Of a stretch of 64,000 nt of DNA, positions 35,225 to 43,901 are shown one piece after another. The notes beneath the pieces were generated by a model. The model ran no database searches, had not been told where the DNA came from, and worked only from the letters and a program-made list of their open reading frames with translations. The DNA is taken from the NCBI GenBank assembly GCA_031286585.1, contig JAITUC010000011.1:1-64000 (forward strand). The letters are read 5' to 3'. The DNA comes from Delftia acidovorans (GTDB taxonomy: Bacteria > Pseudomonadota > Gammaproteobacteria > Burkholderiales > Burkholderiaceae_C). Position numbers and translations under genes: made by a program. Position 1 is the first letter of the stretch. Each line of letters begins with the position of its first letter.

Positions 35225-35318
35225 GGGAATTCCCGGGATCAAATGAACAGGGTTCCGACGATAGAAAGCCCTCGATTAAAGAAAAAGTGGGGTAGATTTC
35301 CGGTTTGTGCGGAACTGG

Positions 35319-36236
35319 ATGTCCGCAATGAAGGAGCGGCGTTTGGACAGCCTGAACGGTTTCGTGGTGTTCGTGCAGGTCGCCGAGACCCGCAGCTTCG
35401 TGGCGGCCGGCCGGCTGCTGGGCGTATCGGCCTCGGCCATCGGCAAGAGCGTGGCGCGGCTGGAGGACAGGCTGGGCGTGCGCCTGTTCCACCGCAGCAC
35501 GCGCAGCATCACGCTCACGGCCGAGGGCGCGCTGTTCCTGGAGCGCAGCCGCCGCATCCTGGCCGAGATCGAGGCAGCGCAGCTGGAGCTGTCGCAGGCC
35601 AGCACCGCGCCGCGCGGCCGGCTGCGGGTCAGCCTGCCCCTGGTCAGTTCGCTGGTGCTGCCGGTGCTGGGCGAGTTCATGCGCACCTATCCCGAGATCG
35701 AGCTGGACCTGGACTTCACCGACCAGTTGGTCGATGTGATCGAGGACGGCTTCGACGCCGTGTTGCGCACGGGCGCGCCGGCAGACTCCCGCCTGTCCGC
35801 GCGCCGGCTGGGCGACTTCCGCTACCTGCTGGTGGCCTCGCCCGGCTACCTGGCGCAGCGCGGCACGCCCCGGGTGCCCGAGGATCTGCTGGAGCACAGC
35901 TGCCTGCACTACCGCTACCCCCACAGCGGCAAGCTGGAGCCCTGGGTGCTGCGGCGCGCAGCGGGCGCGCCCGAGCTGCAGCTGCCCACCTCCATGATCT
36001 GCAACAACATCGAAACCCGGCTGTGCTTTGCGCTGCAGGGCCTGGGCATCGCCTACCTGCCGGAGTTCTCCATCCGCGAGCCGCTGGCCGATGGCCGGCT
36101 GCGGCCCGTGCTGGCGGACTGCATGGAGCACACCAATGTCTTCCACGTGCTGTGGCCCGCCAGCAAGCACCCTTCGCCCAAGCTGCGGGCGCTGGTGGAC
36201 TTCCTGTGCGCGCGGGTGTTTCCGCAGCAGGCATGA
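35319..36236 (+). CDS. LysR-family transcriptional regulator
   Basis: A 305-residue regulator with the N-terminal winged helix (LDSLNGFVVFVQVAETRSFVAAGRLLGVSASAIGKSVARLE) and a periplasmic-binding-protein-like effector domain. The CrgA/AaeR-like subfamily features SRLSARRLGDFRYLLVASPGYL are clear. Start choice is uncertain among GTG 35307, ATG 35319 and ATG 35328. It is divergent from the serine hydrolase-MFS pair (94-bp gap) and is its likely regulator. Confidence 0.87.
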   Translation: MSAMKERRLDSLNGFVVFVQVAETRSFVAAGRLLGVSASAIGKSVARLEDRLGVRLFHRSTRSITLTAEGALFLERSRRILAEIEAAQLELSQASTAPRGRLRVSLPLVSSLVLPVLGEFMRTYPEIELDLDFTDQLVDVIEDGFDAVLRTGAPADSRLSARRLGDFRYLLVASPGYLAQRGTPRVPEDLLEHSCLHYRYPHSGKLEPWVLRRAAGAPELQLPTSMICNNIETRLCFALQGLGIAYLPEFSIREPLADGRLRPVLADCMEHTNVFHVLWPASKHPSPKLRALVDFLCARVFPQQA

Positions 36237-36269
36237 GGTGGCCGGCGGCCTCCGCAGGGGCGGGCCGCC

Positions 36270-36947
36270 TCACTCGTCGCCGGGCACTCCGTAGCTGGGC
36301 GCGGCCGTGGGATCGATGGCGCGCGTCTGGTAGTCCTGCATCTGCGGCGTGTAGGCGGCCCAGAGGCTTTGCAGCTCGCCCATGGGATCGTGCTCGGACC
36401 AGTCCACGCGCAGGTCCGCCATGGGCCAGCTGTGCTCGCCCGCCACCTTGAGCGCGGCCGAATGCACGGGCCCGGCCTCGCCGCCCGCAGCCATGGCGGC
36501 CTGCATGGCGGCCAGCAGGCGCTCGGCCAGCGGCAGCGATGCGCTGCGCTCGAAGGCCGGCACCATGGCCTCGATGGTGCGTTCGCTGGCCAGCAGGTTG
36601 CCGGCCGCCACGCACTGCCGCCCCACGGCACTGGTGAAGATGCCCAGGGCCTGGCTGCCGCTGAAGACGCCGGTGCGGCCCTGCGCGTCCACCACGGTGA
36701 CCTGGCGGTACTGGGGCCAGCTGCCGTCGTCCAGCGCCTGGCGCAGCGCGGCCTGGGGATCGGCGCCCTGCTCCAGCCGATCCAGCACGCGCGGGCCCAG
36801 CGCGGGCAGCGTGATGTTCTGCGTGGACACCACGCCCACGCCCGCGCGCACCCAGGGGCAGCGCGCGCCCACCGCAATGCTGGACGAGCTGATGGCCACG
36901 CCCAGCTGCCCGGTGCGCTCGCAGCGCCCCACAATCGAAAAAGTCAT
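36270..36947 (-). CDS. DUF1028 family Ntn-hydrolase-like protein
   Basis: A 225-residue DUF1028 protein: MTFSIVGRCERTGQLGVAISSSSIAVGARCPWVRAGVG (N terminus) and GSQALGIFTSAVGRQCVAAGNLL are family hallmarks. The fold is related to N-terminal-nucleophile hydrolases, and members are often encoded with amidases or Rid proteins in catabolic clusters, but the reaction is not established. Here it follows a Rid-family gene and a flavin monooxygenase on the same strand, downstream of livHMGF, suggesting a shared nitrogen- or amide-containing substrate. Confidence 0.87.
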   Translation of the reverse strand: MTFSIVGRCERTGQLGVAISSSSIAVGARCPWVRAGVGVVSTQNITLPALGPRVLDRLEQGADPQAALRQALDDGSWPQYRQVTVVDAQGRTGVFSGSQALGIFTSAVGRQCVAAGNLLASERTIEAMVPAFERSASLPLAERLLAAMQAAMAAGGEAGPVHSAALKVAGEHSWPMADLRVDWSEHDPMGELQSLWAAYTPQMQDYQTRAIDPTAAPSYGVPGDE

Positions 36948-37024
36948 GGTTTCTGCCTCCTGCCGATACGGCTGTGTGGTGTGCCTGGTCTGCCTGGTGT
37001 GGCATGCCTGCTCTGTGCTTCCGC

Positions 37025-37459
37025 TCAGGCCTTTGCGGCCGGCTGCCAGTCATCGGGAATCACGGCGATCACGTCGATCTCCATCAGCCACTGCGGCTGC
37101 CCCAGGGCCGAGATGCACAGCCCCGTGGAGATGGGAAACACGCCCTTGAGCCACTTGCCCACTTCCCGGTAGACGGGCTCGCGGTAGCGCGGGTCGATGA
37201 TGTAGGTGGTGGTCTTGACGATGTGCGAGAGGTCGCTGCCCGCTTCCTCCAGCAGCTGCTTGACGTTCTTCATGGCCTGCTCGGCCTGCTTTTGCGGATC
37301 GCCCAGGCCGACCAGATTGCCCTCGAAATCGGTGCCGATCTGGCCGCGCACATAGACGGTGTTGCCGGCGCGCACGGCCTGGCACAGGTCGTTGTCCAGC
37401 GACTGGTTGGGATAGGTGTCCTTGGTGTTGAACATGCGGATGCGGGTATGGGTGGGCAT
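37025..37459 (-). CDS. Rid (YjgF/YER057c/UK114) family protein lacking the key arginine
   Basis: A 144-residue Rid protein. The family core is clear: QAVRAGNTVYVRGQIGTD, then a helix AEQAMKNVKQLLEEAGSDLSHIVKTTTYI. In RidA the stretch FPARS holds the arginine that binds the imine carboxylate; here the same place reads FPIST, so arginine is replaced by serine. That puts it with Rid subfamilies not known to have enamine/imine deaminase activity. It sits between a flavin monooxygenase and DUF1028 genes. The role is therefore probably pathway-specific. Confidence 0.88.
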   Translation of the reverse strand: MPTHTRIRMFNTKDTYPNQSLDNDLCQAVRAGNTVYVRGQIGTDFEGNLVGLGDPQKQAEQAMKNVKQLLEEAGSDLSHIVKTTTYIIDPRYREPVYREVGKWLKGVFPISTGLCISALGQPQWLMEIDVIAVIPDDWQPAAKA

Positions 37460-37505
37460 GGTCTGGCTCCTGCAGGGGGTGGATGGGAAGGTGTCTCAGA
37501 GCGCG

Positions 37506-38780
37506 CTACCTGCTGCGGGCGGCGGCGTCGTAGTCGCTGTAGCGGCGCTGCTTGGCGATGTGGTCGGCCACGAACTTGGCGTCATGCCATACGCCCCAGA
37601 TGAAGGACGAGCCCCGGCGCGACAGCCAGGGCAGGCCCAGGAAGTAGATGCCCGGCTCATGGCCCACGCCGCGGTGGTGGCGCGGCTTGCCGCCGGGCTC
37701 GAAGCTGTCCACCTGCAGCCAGCTGAAGTCCACCCGGTAGCCCGTGGCCCAGATGATGGAGGTGATGCCCGCTGCGGCCAGGTCGAGTTCGCGCAGCGGA
37801 TGGGTCATGCACTCCGGATCGGGCAGGCGCCTGCGCGCCTCGGGCTCCTCGGGCAGGTCCAGGCCGTTGCGGCGGATGTAGTCGTCGGCCGCATCGAGCA
37901 TGGCCAGGTAGTTGGCGTCGCCGTTGGCGATGTTCTCGGCCAGGTCGTCCCTGAAGCGCACCCGGCCATCGGCGAAGGACTCGGTCAGCCCCACCAGGGT
38001 GATGCCCTGGTGGCCCAGCGCACGAAAGTCCACGGTGTGGCCACCGCGCGCGCCGCTGACGGCAATGGTCACATGCTCGCGGCCGGGCTTGGCAATGGCC
38101 GCATCCCATTCGCCCAGCACGCCCAGCCACCAGCAGAAATCACGGCCGCGATAGGCGCGCGGCGGCCGGTCATGGGCGCCTACCGAGAGAAACACCTTGC
38201 GGCCCGCACGCTGCAGTTCATCGGCGATCTGCACGCCCGAGGAGCCTGCGCCCACCACCAGCACGGCCCCTTCGGGCAGCTGCGCGGGGCGGTGGTAGTG
38301 CGCGGAATGGATCTGCAGCAGGCTGCCATCTGTGGGCACCGCTGGCGCGATGGGCGGGATCACCGGCACCTGGAACGGCCCCGTGGCTGCGATCACGTTG
38401 CGCGCCTCGATCACGCCCTCGGAAGTCTCCACCGTGAAGCCCGGCCGGCCCTGGTTGCGCGTGACCCGCCTGACCTCCACCCCGGTGCGCACGGGCGCCT
38501 TGATCTGGCGGACATAGTCCTCGAAGTAGTCGGCCACCTGGTCCTTGCCGGGAAAGCCGTCGCGGTCGCCCTTGAACTCCAGGCCCGGAAAGCGGTCATG
38601 CCAGGCCGGCCCGTTGGCCACCAGCGAGTCCCAGCGCCCCGTGCGCCAGGCCTGGGCGATGCGCTGGCGCTCCAGCACCAGGTGCTCTACGCCAAGCTGG
38701 CTCAGGTGTTCGCTGGCCGCGATGCCGGCCTGCCCGGCACCGACCACGAGCGTGTCGATGGTTTGGATTTCAGCTGTCAT
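37506..38780 (-). CDS. Flavin-containing monooxygenase (CzcO/FMO type)
   Basis: A 424-residue FAD/NADPH enzyme. The first Rossmann motif is VVGAGQAG (about residue 13) and the second VVGAGSSG (about 175); the FMO-like ATG segment AATGPFQVP and late IIWATGYRVDF are present. Such enzymes insert one oxygen into an N, S or carbonyl centre. ATG 38780 is preceded by a purine-rich GAGAGAG. It follows livF by 114 bp and precedes the Rid and DUF1028 genes, so it probably starts breakdown of the imported substrate. Confidence 0.87.
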   Translation of the reverse strand: MTAEIQTIDTLVVGAGQAGIAASEHLSQLGVEHLVLERQRIAQAWRTGRWDSLVANGPAWHDRFPGLEFKGDRDGFPGKDQVADYFEDYVRQIKAPVRTGVEVRRVTRNQGRPGFTVETSEGVIEARNVIAATGPFQVPVIPPIAPAVPTDGSLLQIHSAHYHRPAQLPEGAVLVVGAGSSGVQIADELQRAGRKVFLSVGAHDRPPRAYRGRDFCWWLGVLGEWDAAIAKPGREHVTIAVSGARGGHTVDFRALGHQGITLVGLTESFADGRVRFRDDLAENIANGDANYLAMLDAADDYIRRNGLDLPEEPEARRRLPDPECMTHPLRELDLAAAGITSIIWATGYRVDFSWLQVDSFEPGGKPRHHRGVGHEPGIYFLGLPWLSRRGSSFIWGVWHDAKFVADHIAKQRRYSDYDAAARSR

Positions 38781-38894
38781 GGTGTGCTCTCTCAGGAAAA
38801 AAAGGCGCAAGCCGTCCCGCATCGGCGCGGTGCCGACTGCGTTGGTGTGGTCCGCAACAAAAAGGGAAAGAAGGTGAAGGCCGCCCGTGCGGCG

Positions 38895-39593
38895 CTACAG
38901 GTACAGGTGCTTCACCACGTCGTTGGCCAGCAGCTCGCTGGCCGTGCCGGAGGCCACCAGCTGGCCCTTGAGCAGCAGATAGCCGGTGTGGGCGATGGAC
39001 AGCGCCGCCTCGGCGTTCTGCTCGATGAGCAGCACGGTGATGCCTTGGCCGTGGATGCGCTGCACCGTCTCGAAGTACTCCTCGATGAGCTTGGGCGACA
39101 GGCCCAGCGTGGGCTCGTCCATCACCACCAGGCGCGGGTCGCCCATGAGCACGCGGCCCAGCGCCACCATGGCCTGCTCGCCGCCGGACAGGGTTCCCGC
39201 CGCCTGCGACAGACGCTCGCCCACCCGGGGGAACAGGGCCACCACGCGCTCCAGCGCCTGGGCAAAGCCCTGCTGCGGGCGCAGCGCGTCGTGGCCGATC
39301 TTCAGGTTTTCCTGCACGGTCAGCTCGGCAAACAGGCGCCGCCCTTCGGGCACGAAACCCACGCCCAGGCCGGCCAGGTCCTCGGTGCGCATGCGCGCCA
39401 GCGGCTGGCCCATGACGCGGATGGCGCCGTGGTGCACGGGCAGCAGGCCCGCAATCGCCTTGAAGGTGGTGGTCTTGCCCGCGCCGTTGGGGCCCAGCAG
39501 GCAGACGATGCTGTGCTCGGGCACCTGCAGCGAGACCTGGTTGAGCATGTTCACCACGCCATAGCGCGTGCTGATGGAGTCCAGTTCAAGCAT
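38895..39593 (-). CDS. livF: Branched-chain-amino-acid-type ABC transporter ATPase LivF
   Basis: A 232-residue ATP-binding protein. Walker A GPNGAGKTT (about residue 34), ABC signature LSGGEQAMVALGRVL, Walker B LVVMDEPTLGLSPKL, and the switch histidine region. It is the last of four transporter genes in the order livH-livM-livG-livF and overlaps livG by 8 nt. The set imports branched-chain amino acids, amides, urea-like or aromatic acids; the nearby hydroxylases point to a non-standard substrate. Confidence 0.92.
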   Translation of the reverse strand: MLELDSISTRYGVVNMLNQVSLQVPEHSIVCLLGPNGAGKTTTFKAIAGLLPVHHGAIRVMGQPLARMRTEDLAGLGVGFVPEGRRLFAELTVQENLKIGHDALRPQQGFAQALERVVALFPRVGERLSQAAGTLSGGEQAMVALGRVLMGDPRLVVMDEPTLGLSPKLIEEYFETVQRIHGQGITVLLIEQNAEAALSIAHTGYLLLKGQLVASGTASELLANDVVKHLYL

Positions 39594-40413
39594 GGCTGGC
39601 CTTTCTGCCCAGATAGGCTTCCTGCACGCGCGGCAGCCGGCGCACGGCCTCGAAGCGGTCGTCGCCGATCTTGCGTCCGTAGTCCAGCACCATCACGCGG
39701 TGCGGCAAGGTGGCGATGAGCCGCATGTCGTGCTCGATGATGATGAAGCCCAGCGCCGGATTGCCTTCGCGCAGGCGCTGTATGTCGGCGATCAGCGCAT
39801 CGGTGTCACGGTCGTCCATGCCGCTGGAGGGCTCGTCCAGCAGCACGATGCGGGGCTCGGCGGCCAGGGCGCGCGCAATCTCCAGGCGGCGGCGGTCGGC
39901 CTGCGGCAGGCTGCTGGCCAGCACATTGCGGCGCTGGTGCAGGTCGCTGGACACGCTTTGCAGCAGCGCGCAGGCGCGCTCGGCGCAGCGCTTCATCTCG
40001 GCGCGCGCGGCGGCCGGGCGCAGCAGCGCGGTGAGCACGCCGCAGCGGGTGCGCGCGTGCATGCCGATGATCACGTTGTCCAGCACGCTCAGCGAGCCGA
40101 ACAGCCGGCTGGTCTGGAAGGTGCGCGCAATGCCGGCGCCCGCAATGTCGTGCGCGGCCATGCCCTTGAGCGAGCGGCCCTGCAGCAGCACCTCGCCCTC
40201 GGTGGGCTGGTAGATGCCGGTCAGCAGGTTCAGCAAGGTGGACTTGCCCGCGCCGTTGGGCCCGATGATGCCCAGCACCTCGCCCGCAGCCAGGTGGATG
40301 TCCACGCCCTGCACCGCCACGAGGCCGCCGAAGCGCATGGTCAGGCCACGCCCTTCCAGGACCAGCGGGCCTGCGGGCGCGGCATGGTGGGTGGTATGGG
40401 AATCAATGCTCAT
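39586..40413 (-). CDS. livG: Branched-chain-amino-acid-type ABC transporter ATPase LivG
   Basis: A 275-residue ATPase with Walker A GPNGAGKSTLLNLL (about residue 52), a slightly altered ABC signature region (ASSLPQADRRRLEIARAL rather than LSGGQ), and Walker B IVLLDEPSSGMDD. The signature L-S-G-G-Q/Y is replaced by SLPQAD, which is seen in several LivG-like proteins. It overlaps livM by 11 nt and livF by 8 nt. A His-rich N-terminal tail (SHTTHH) is not conserved. Confidence 0.92.
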   Translation of the reverse strand: MSIDSHTTHHAAPAGPLVLEGRGLTMRFGGLVAVQGVDIHLAAGEVLGIIGPNGAGKSTLLNLLTGIYQPTEGEVLLQGRSLKGMAAHDIAGAGIARTFQTSRLFGSLSVLDNVIIGMHARTRCGVLTALLRPAAARAEMKRCAERACALLQSVSSDLHQRRNVLASSLPQADRRRLEIARALAAEPRIVLLDEPSSGMDDRDTDALIADIQRLREGNPALGFIIIEHDMRLIATLPHRVMVLDYGRKIGDDRFEAVRRLPRVQEAYLGRKASHA

Positions 40414-41596
40414 GGTTACGCACCCGTTGGGGGAAGATGCCGCGCGGGCGGATGATGAGGAAGGCGATCACCACCAGGCCATAGAACAGGATGCGGTAGT
40501 CGGAAAACGCCCGCAGCTTCTCCGGCAGCATGGTCAGCAGGAAGGCGCCGACGATCACGCCCAGCGTGTTGTCCATGCCGCCGGCAATCACCAGGGTCAT
40601 GATGGTCACGGACACCAGGAAGGTGAAGTTGTCCGGCGAGATGAAGCTCACATAGAACGCATACACCGTGCCCGCGAAGCCTGCCAGGAAGGCGTCCACC
40701 GCAAAGGCCTTGACCTTGAACCAGGTGACGTTGATGCCGCAGGCGCGCGCGGCGATCTCGTCGTCGCGCAGGGCATTCCAGGCCAGGCCCACGCGCGAGC
40801 TGTGCAGGCGCTGCGCCGAGACAATGGCCAGCCCCAGCAGGGCGACGGCCACGTAGTAGAAGTTGGCCTGGCCCGGCAGGCTGTGGCCCCACAGCGTGAT
40901 GGGGTCGTTGAACGAATGGCCGAACAAGGTGGGCGAAGGAATGCCCACCAGGCCGTTGGCGCCGCCCGTCCACTCCAGGTTCATCAGCAGCTGGTGCACG
41001 ACGATGCCGAAGGCGATCGTCACCAGCGCCTGGTAGCTGTCGCGGGTGCGCATGGACGGCAGGCCCAGCAAAAAGCCGAAGACCGTGGCCACGGCGGCGG
41101 CCACCAGCAGGCAGATCCAGAAGCTCACGCCGAAGTGGATGGCCAGCAGGGCCGACGCATAGGCGCCGATGCCGTAGGACGCGCCGGTGGCGAAGTTCGG
41201 TATGTTGGCACTGCCCAGCTGGAAGTTCAGCGCCAGCGCCAGCACCGCGTACAGGCAGGCAATGATCATCAGGTGCATGGCATAGCTGTCACCGCCCAGC
41301 ACCCACGGAAAGACCAGGGCCAGCACCACGCCCGTGCCCACCGCCAGCGGCCTGCACCGGCCGAAGGCGGCCACGATGCGGTCTTCCACCAGCGGGCGTT
41401 TCTGCACCGCGACCAGGGCCACGGCAAAGCAGGCCAGCAGCACCAGCACCGTGATCCAGCTTTCGGCCAGCAGGAACTGGCGCAGCAGCACGGCGCCTGC
41501 CAGGGCCACGCCCAGCACGATGGCGGCCGAGCCCATGCGGGGCGCAGCGGGCTGCACCTCCGTATGCGCCACGGCCTGTGTCGTCGTTGTCTGCAT
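40403..41596 (-). CDS. livM: Branched-chain-amino-acid-type ABC transporter permease LivM
   Basis: A 397-residue permease with about ten membrane segments. The LivM signature region AWNALRDDEIAARACGINVTWFKVKAFAVDAFLAGFAG lies in the second half. A longer N terminus than E. coli LivM includes two extra hydrophobic segments before the usual core. ATG 41596 shares its first base with the livH stop; GTG 41599 one codon upstream is possible. It pairs with LivH to form the membrane channel. Confidence 0.9.
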   Translation of the reverse strand: MQTTTTQAVAHTEVQPAAPRMGSAAIVLGVALAGAVLLRQFLLAESWITVLVLLACFAVALVAVQKRPLVEDRIVAAFGRCRPLAVGTGVVLALVFPWVLGGDSYAMHLMIIACLYAVLALALNFQLGSANIPNFATGASYGIGAYASALLAIHFGVSFWICLLVAAAVATVFGFLLGLPSMRTRDSYQALVTIAFGIVVHQLLMNLEWTGGANGLVGIPSPTLFGHSFNDPITLWGHSLPGQANFYYVAVALLGLAIVSAQRLHSSRVGLAWNALRDDEIAARACGINVTWFKVKAFAVDAFLAGFAGTVYAFYVSFISPDNFTFLVSVTIMTLVIAGGMDNTLGVIVGAFLLTMLPEKLRAFSDYRILFYGLVVIAFLIIRPRGIFPQRVRNHEH

Positions 41597-42513
41597 CACA
41601 CCTTCTCCATTTTCTGAACGCCGAACAGGCCGGCGGGGCGAAAGATCAGCACCAGGATCACCAGCGCAAACACGAACACCAGCCGGTACGAGGTACCGTT
41701 GGGCACATAGCCCTGCACGATGGTCTCGATGGCCGCAATCAGCAGGCTGCCCACAATGGCGCCCCCCAGCCGGCCCAGGCCGCCGACCACGGCGGCGGAA
41801 AAGCCGATCAGCCCCGCCTGCACGCCGAAGTCAAAGCGCACCACGCCCGCATAGCTGGCCAGGAAGATGCCGCCCACCGCGCCGGTGGCCGAGGCAATGA
41901 AGAAGGTGTTGCGAAACACCGGCCCCGGCGCAATGGAGAACAGCCGCGCGGTTTCGCGGTCCTGCGACACGGCGCGTATGCGCATGCCCATGGGCGTGTG
42001 GTGCAGCACATAGAGCAGCGCGCCCACCAGCACCATGGCCACCAGCACCGAGACCACGCTGATCAGGGGCAGCGGCCCGAACGGGGTGGGAACGGCCCCC
42101 TGCGCAATCGCCGGGAACGCGTGCGGGTTGCTGCCCTGCGGGTACAGGTGGCGGATCAGCTCGCGGATCACGATGCCCAGCGCCACGGTGGCCACCAGCG
42201 GCATCATGGGCGGCGCATGGCGAAAGCGGCTGATCACCAGCCGGTCCAGGGCAACGCCCAGCCCTCCCACCGCCGCAATGGCCACCAGGCAGGCCAGGCC
42301 CAGCACCAGCCAGGTGGCCGAGCCGCCCAGCGCGGCAGCCAGGGCCTGCACGGCCGCCAGGGCAATGAAGGGGGCGACCATGGCCACGTCGCCGTGGGAA
42401 AAGTGAATGACCTGCAGCACGCCAAACAACAGGCTGAAACCCAGGGCAAGCAGGCTGTAGATGCAGCCCAGGGTCAGCCAGTTGATGAGTTGCTGGAACA
42501 GCGCGTCATGCAT
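41596..42513 (-). CDS. livH: Branched-chain-amino-acid-type ABC transporter permease LivH
   Basis: A 305-residue permease with about eight membrane segments and typical LivH motifs: LINWLTLGCIYSLLALGFSLLFGVLQVIHFSHGDVAMV at the N terminus and GMRIRAVSQDRETARLFSI near the middle. It is the first gene of the minus-strand transporter operon and is divergent from the substrate-binding protein gene, with a 239-bp regulatory gap. Confidence 0.9.
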   Translation of the reverse strand: MHDALFQQLINWLTLGCIYSLLALGFSLLFGVLQVIHFSHGDVAMVAPFIALAAVQALAAALGGSATWLVLGLACLVAIAAVGGLGVALDRLVISRFRHAPPMMPLVATVALGIVIRELIRHLYPQGSNPHAFPAIAQGAVPTPFGPLPLISVVSVLVAMVLVGALLYVLHHTPMGMRIRAVSQDRETARLFSIAPGPVFRNTFFIASATGAVGGIFLASYAGVVRFDFGVQAGLIGFSAAVVGGLGRLGGAIVGSLLIAAIETIVQGYVPNGTSYRLVFVFALVILVLIFRPAGLFGVQKMEKV

Positions 42514-42592
42514 CGATAGGGTTCCTCTTGGTGGGGGGTCCGTTGGGGTTCGGCGGTCTCCGTGTCACGCAGACATTGAAGCAAGAAACCGC

Positions 42593-42614
42593 GCAAAACC
42601 TGCGTCGCTTTTGC
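42593..42614. promoter_or_regulatory. Inverted repeat between livH and the substrate-binding protein gene
   Basis: GCAAAA-N10-TTTTGC is a perfect 6-bp inverted repeat near the middle of the 239-bp divergent gap (42514-42752). It could be the site of the LysR regulator encoded at the end of the plus-strand half of the locus. Promoter boxes are not clear. Confidence 0.4.
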
Positions 42615-42752
42615 CGAGGCGCTGCTTCGGAAAACGCGATCCAGTCCGGGTCAGATGCGGCGATACATTGATCCGGCGGCGTTGCCAGACAGCGCCGGCA
42701 AGCCCGCCATGCACCGTGGCGCCCCGTTTCCACCCAACAGGACCGACCGACC

Positions 42753-43901
42753 ATGCAAGCCTCCACGACAACCACCGCCCTCCTGCCATCGCGCCGGCGC
42801 CTTGCCGCATCCGCCCTGGCGCTGGCCGCCGCCACGCTGGCCTGCGGCGCGGCCTGGTCCCAGTCCACCGTGAAGCTGGGCTTCATCGGCCCCGTCAGCG
42901 GCGGCAATGCGCAGCAGGGCCTGGGTGCGAAGAACGGCTTCCTGCTGGCCATCGACCAGTGGAATGCCACGGCCGGCGTGCCGTTCAAGGTGGAGGGCGT
43001 GGTGCTGGACGATGCCTCCGATCCGCAGACCGGCGTGTCCGCGGCGCTCAAGCTGGTCAACGACCGCGACGTGGTGGCCGCCATCGGCCACTGGAACAGC
43101 CCCGTGGCGCTGGCCACGCTGCCGGTGTTCAACCGCGTGCAGATGCCCTTCATCGTCTGGGGCGCCATCGGCCCCAAGATCACCGACCAGAACTTCGCCA
43201 ACACCACGCGCGTGACGCCCACCCTGGTCAATGAGAACAAGCCCCTGGCCACCTGGGCCGCCACGGGCCTGGGCGCAAGGAAGATCGCCATCATTGCCGA
43301 CACCAGCGACTACGGGCGCGCCAACCTGGCCTCGTTCGGCAGCTTCTACAAGGCAGAAAAAGGCAGCGTGGTGGCCGAGGAAAGCTACCCCGTGGGCACC
43401 ACGGATTTCCGCTCCATCCTCACCAAGATCAAGAGCCTGAACCCCGACGCGGTCTACTTCGGCGGCGTGATCACCGAGGCCGGCATCGTGCGCAAGCAGA
43501 TGGCCGAGCTGGGCATGAAGCAGCCCATGCTGGGCATCAGCGGCATCTTCGACCCGCAGCTCATCCAGATCGCCGGCCCGGCGGCCGACGGCACCATCGT
43601 CGGCACGCCCAGGTCGCAGACCAATCCCAGGCTGGAGGCCATGAGCCGCGCCTATGCCGCCAAGGGCTATGCCGACTCCGAGAGCCCGTACACCAAGTAC
43701 GCCTACGACGCCACCGGCATCCTTTTGCAATCGCTCAAGACGGCCGGCACCAAGGACCGGCAGGCCGTGGCCAAGGCCATCCGCGCCATTCGCTATGACG
43801 GCGTGACCGGCACCGTGACCTTCGACGCCAACGGCCAGACGCAGGTGCCCGTGGAGCTGCAGCTGCACGAGGTCAAGGACGGCAAGTGGGCCAGCCGCTG
43901 A
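42753..43901 (+). CDS. Periplasmic substrate-binding protein of the liv-type ABC transporter
   Basis: A 382-residue exported binding protein. The signal (residues 1-36) contains SRRRLAAS, so Tat export is possible; the mature part begins STVKLGFIGPVSGGNAQQGLGAKNGFLLAIDQWN, the normal type I fold of LivJ/AmiC-like proteins. It delivers the substrate to LivHM. The gene is divergent from livH and its stop overlaps the next start by one base (TGATG), so it is co-translated with an HpaB-family hydroxylase. That coupling is the best hint that the ligand is an aromatic or related compound. Confidence 0.9.
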   Translation: MQASTTTTALLPSRRRLAASALALAAATLACGAAWSQSTVKLGFIGPVSGGNAQQGLGAKNGFLLAIDQWNATAGVPFKVEGVVLDDASDPQTGVSAALKLVNDRDVVAAIGHWNSPVALATLPVFNRVQMPFIVWGAIGPKITDQNFANTTRVTPTLVNENKPLATWAATGLGARKIAIIADTSDYGRANLASFGSFYKAEKGSVVAEESYPVGTTDFRSILTKIKSLNPDAVYFGGVITEAGIVRKQMAELGMKQPMLGISGIFDPQLIQIAGPAADGTIVGTPRSQTNPRLEAMSRAYAAKGYADSESPYTKYAYDATGILLQSLKTAGTKDRQAVAKAIRAIRYDGVTGTVTFDANGQTQVPVELQLHEVKDGKWASR

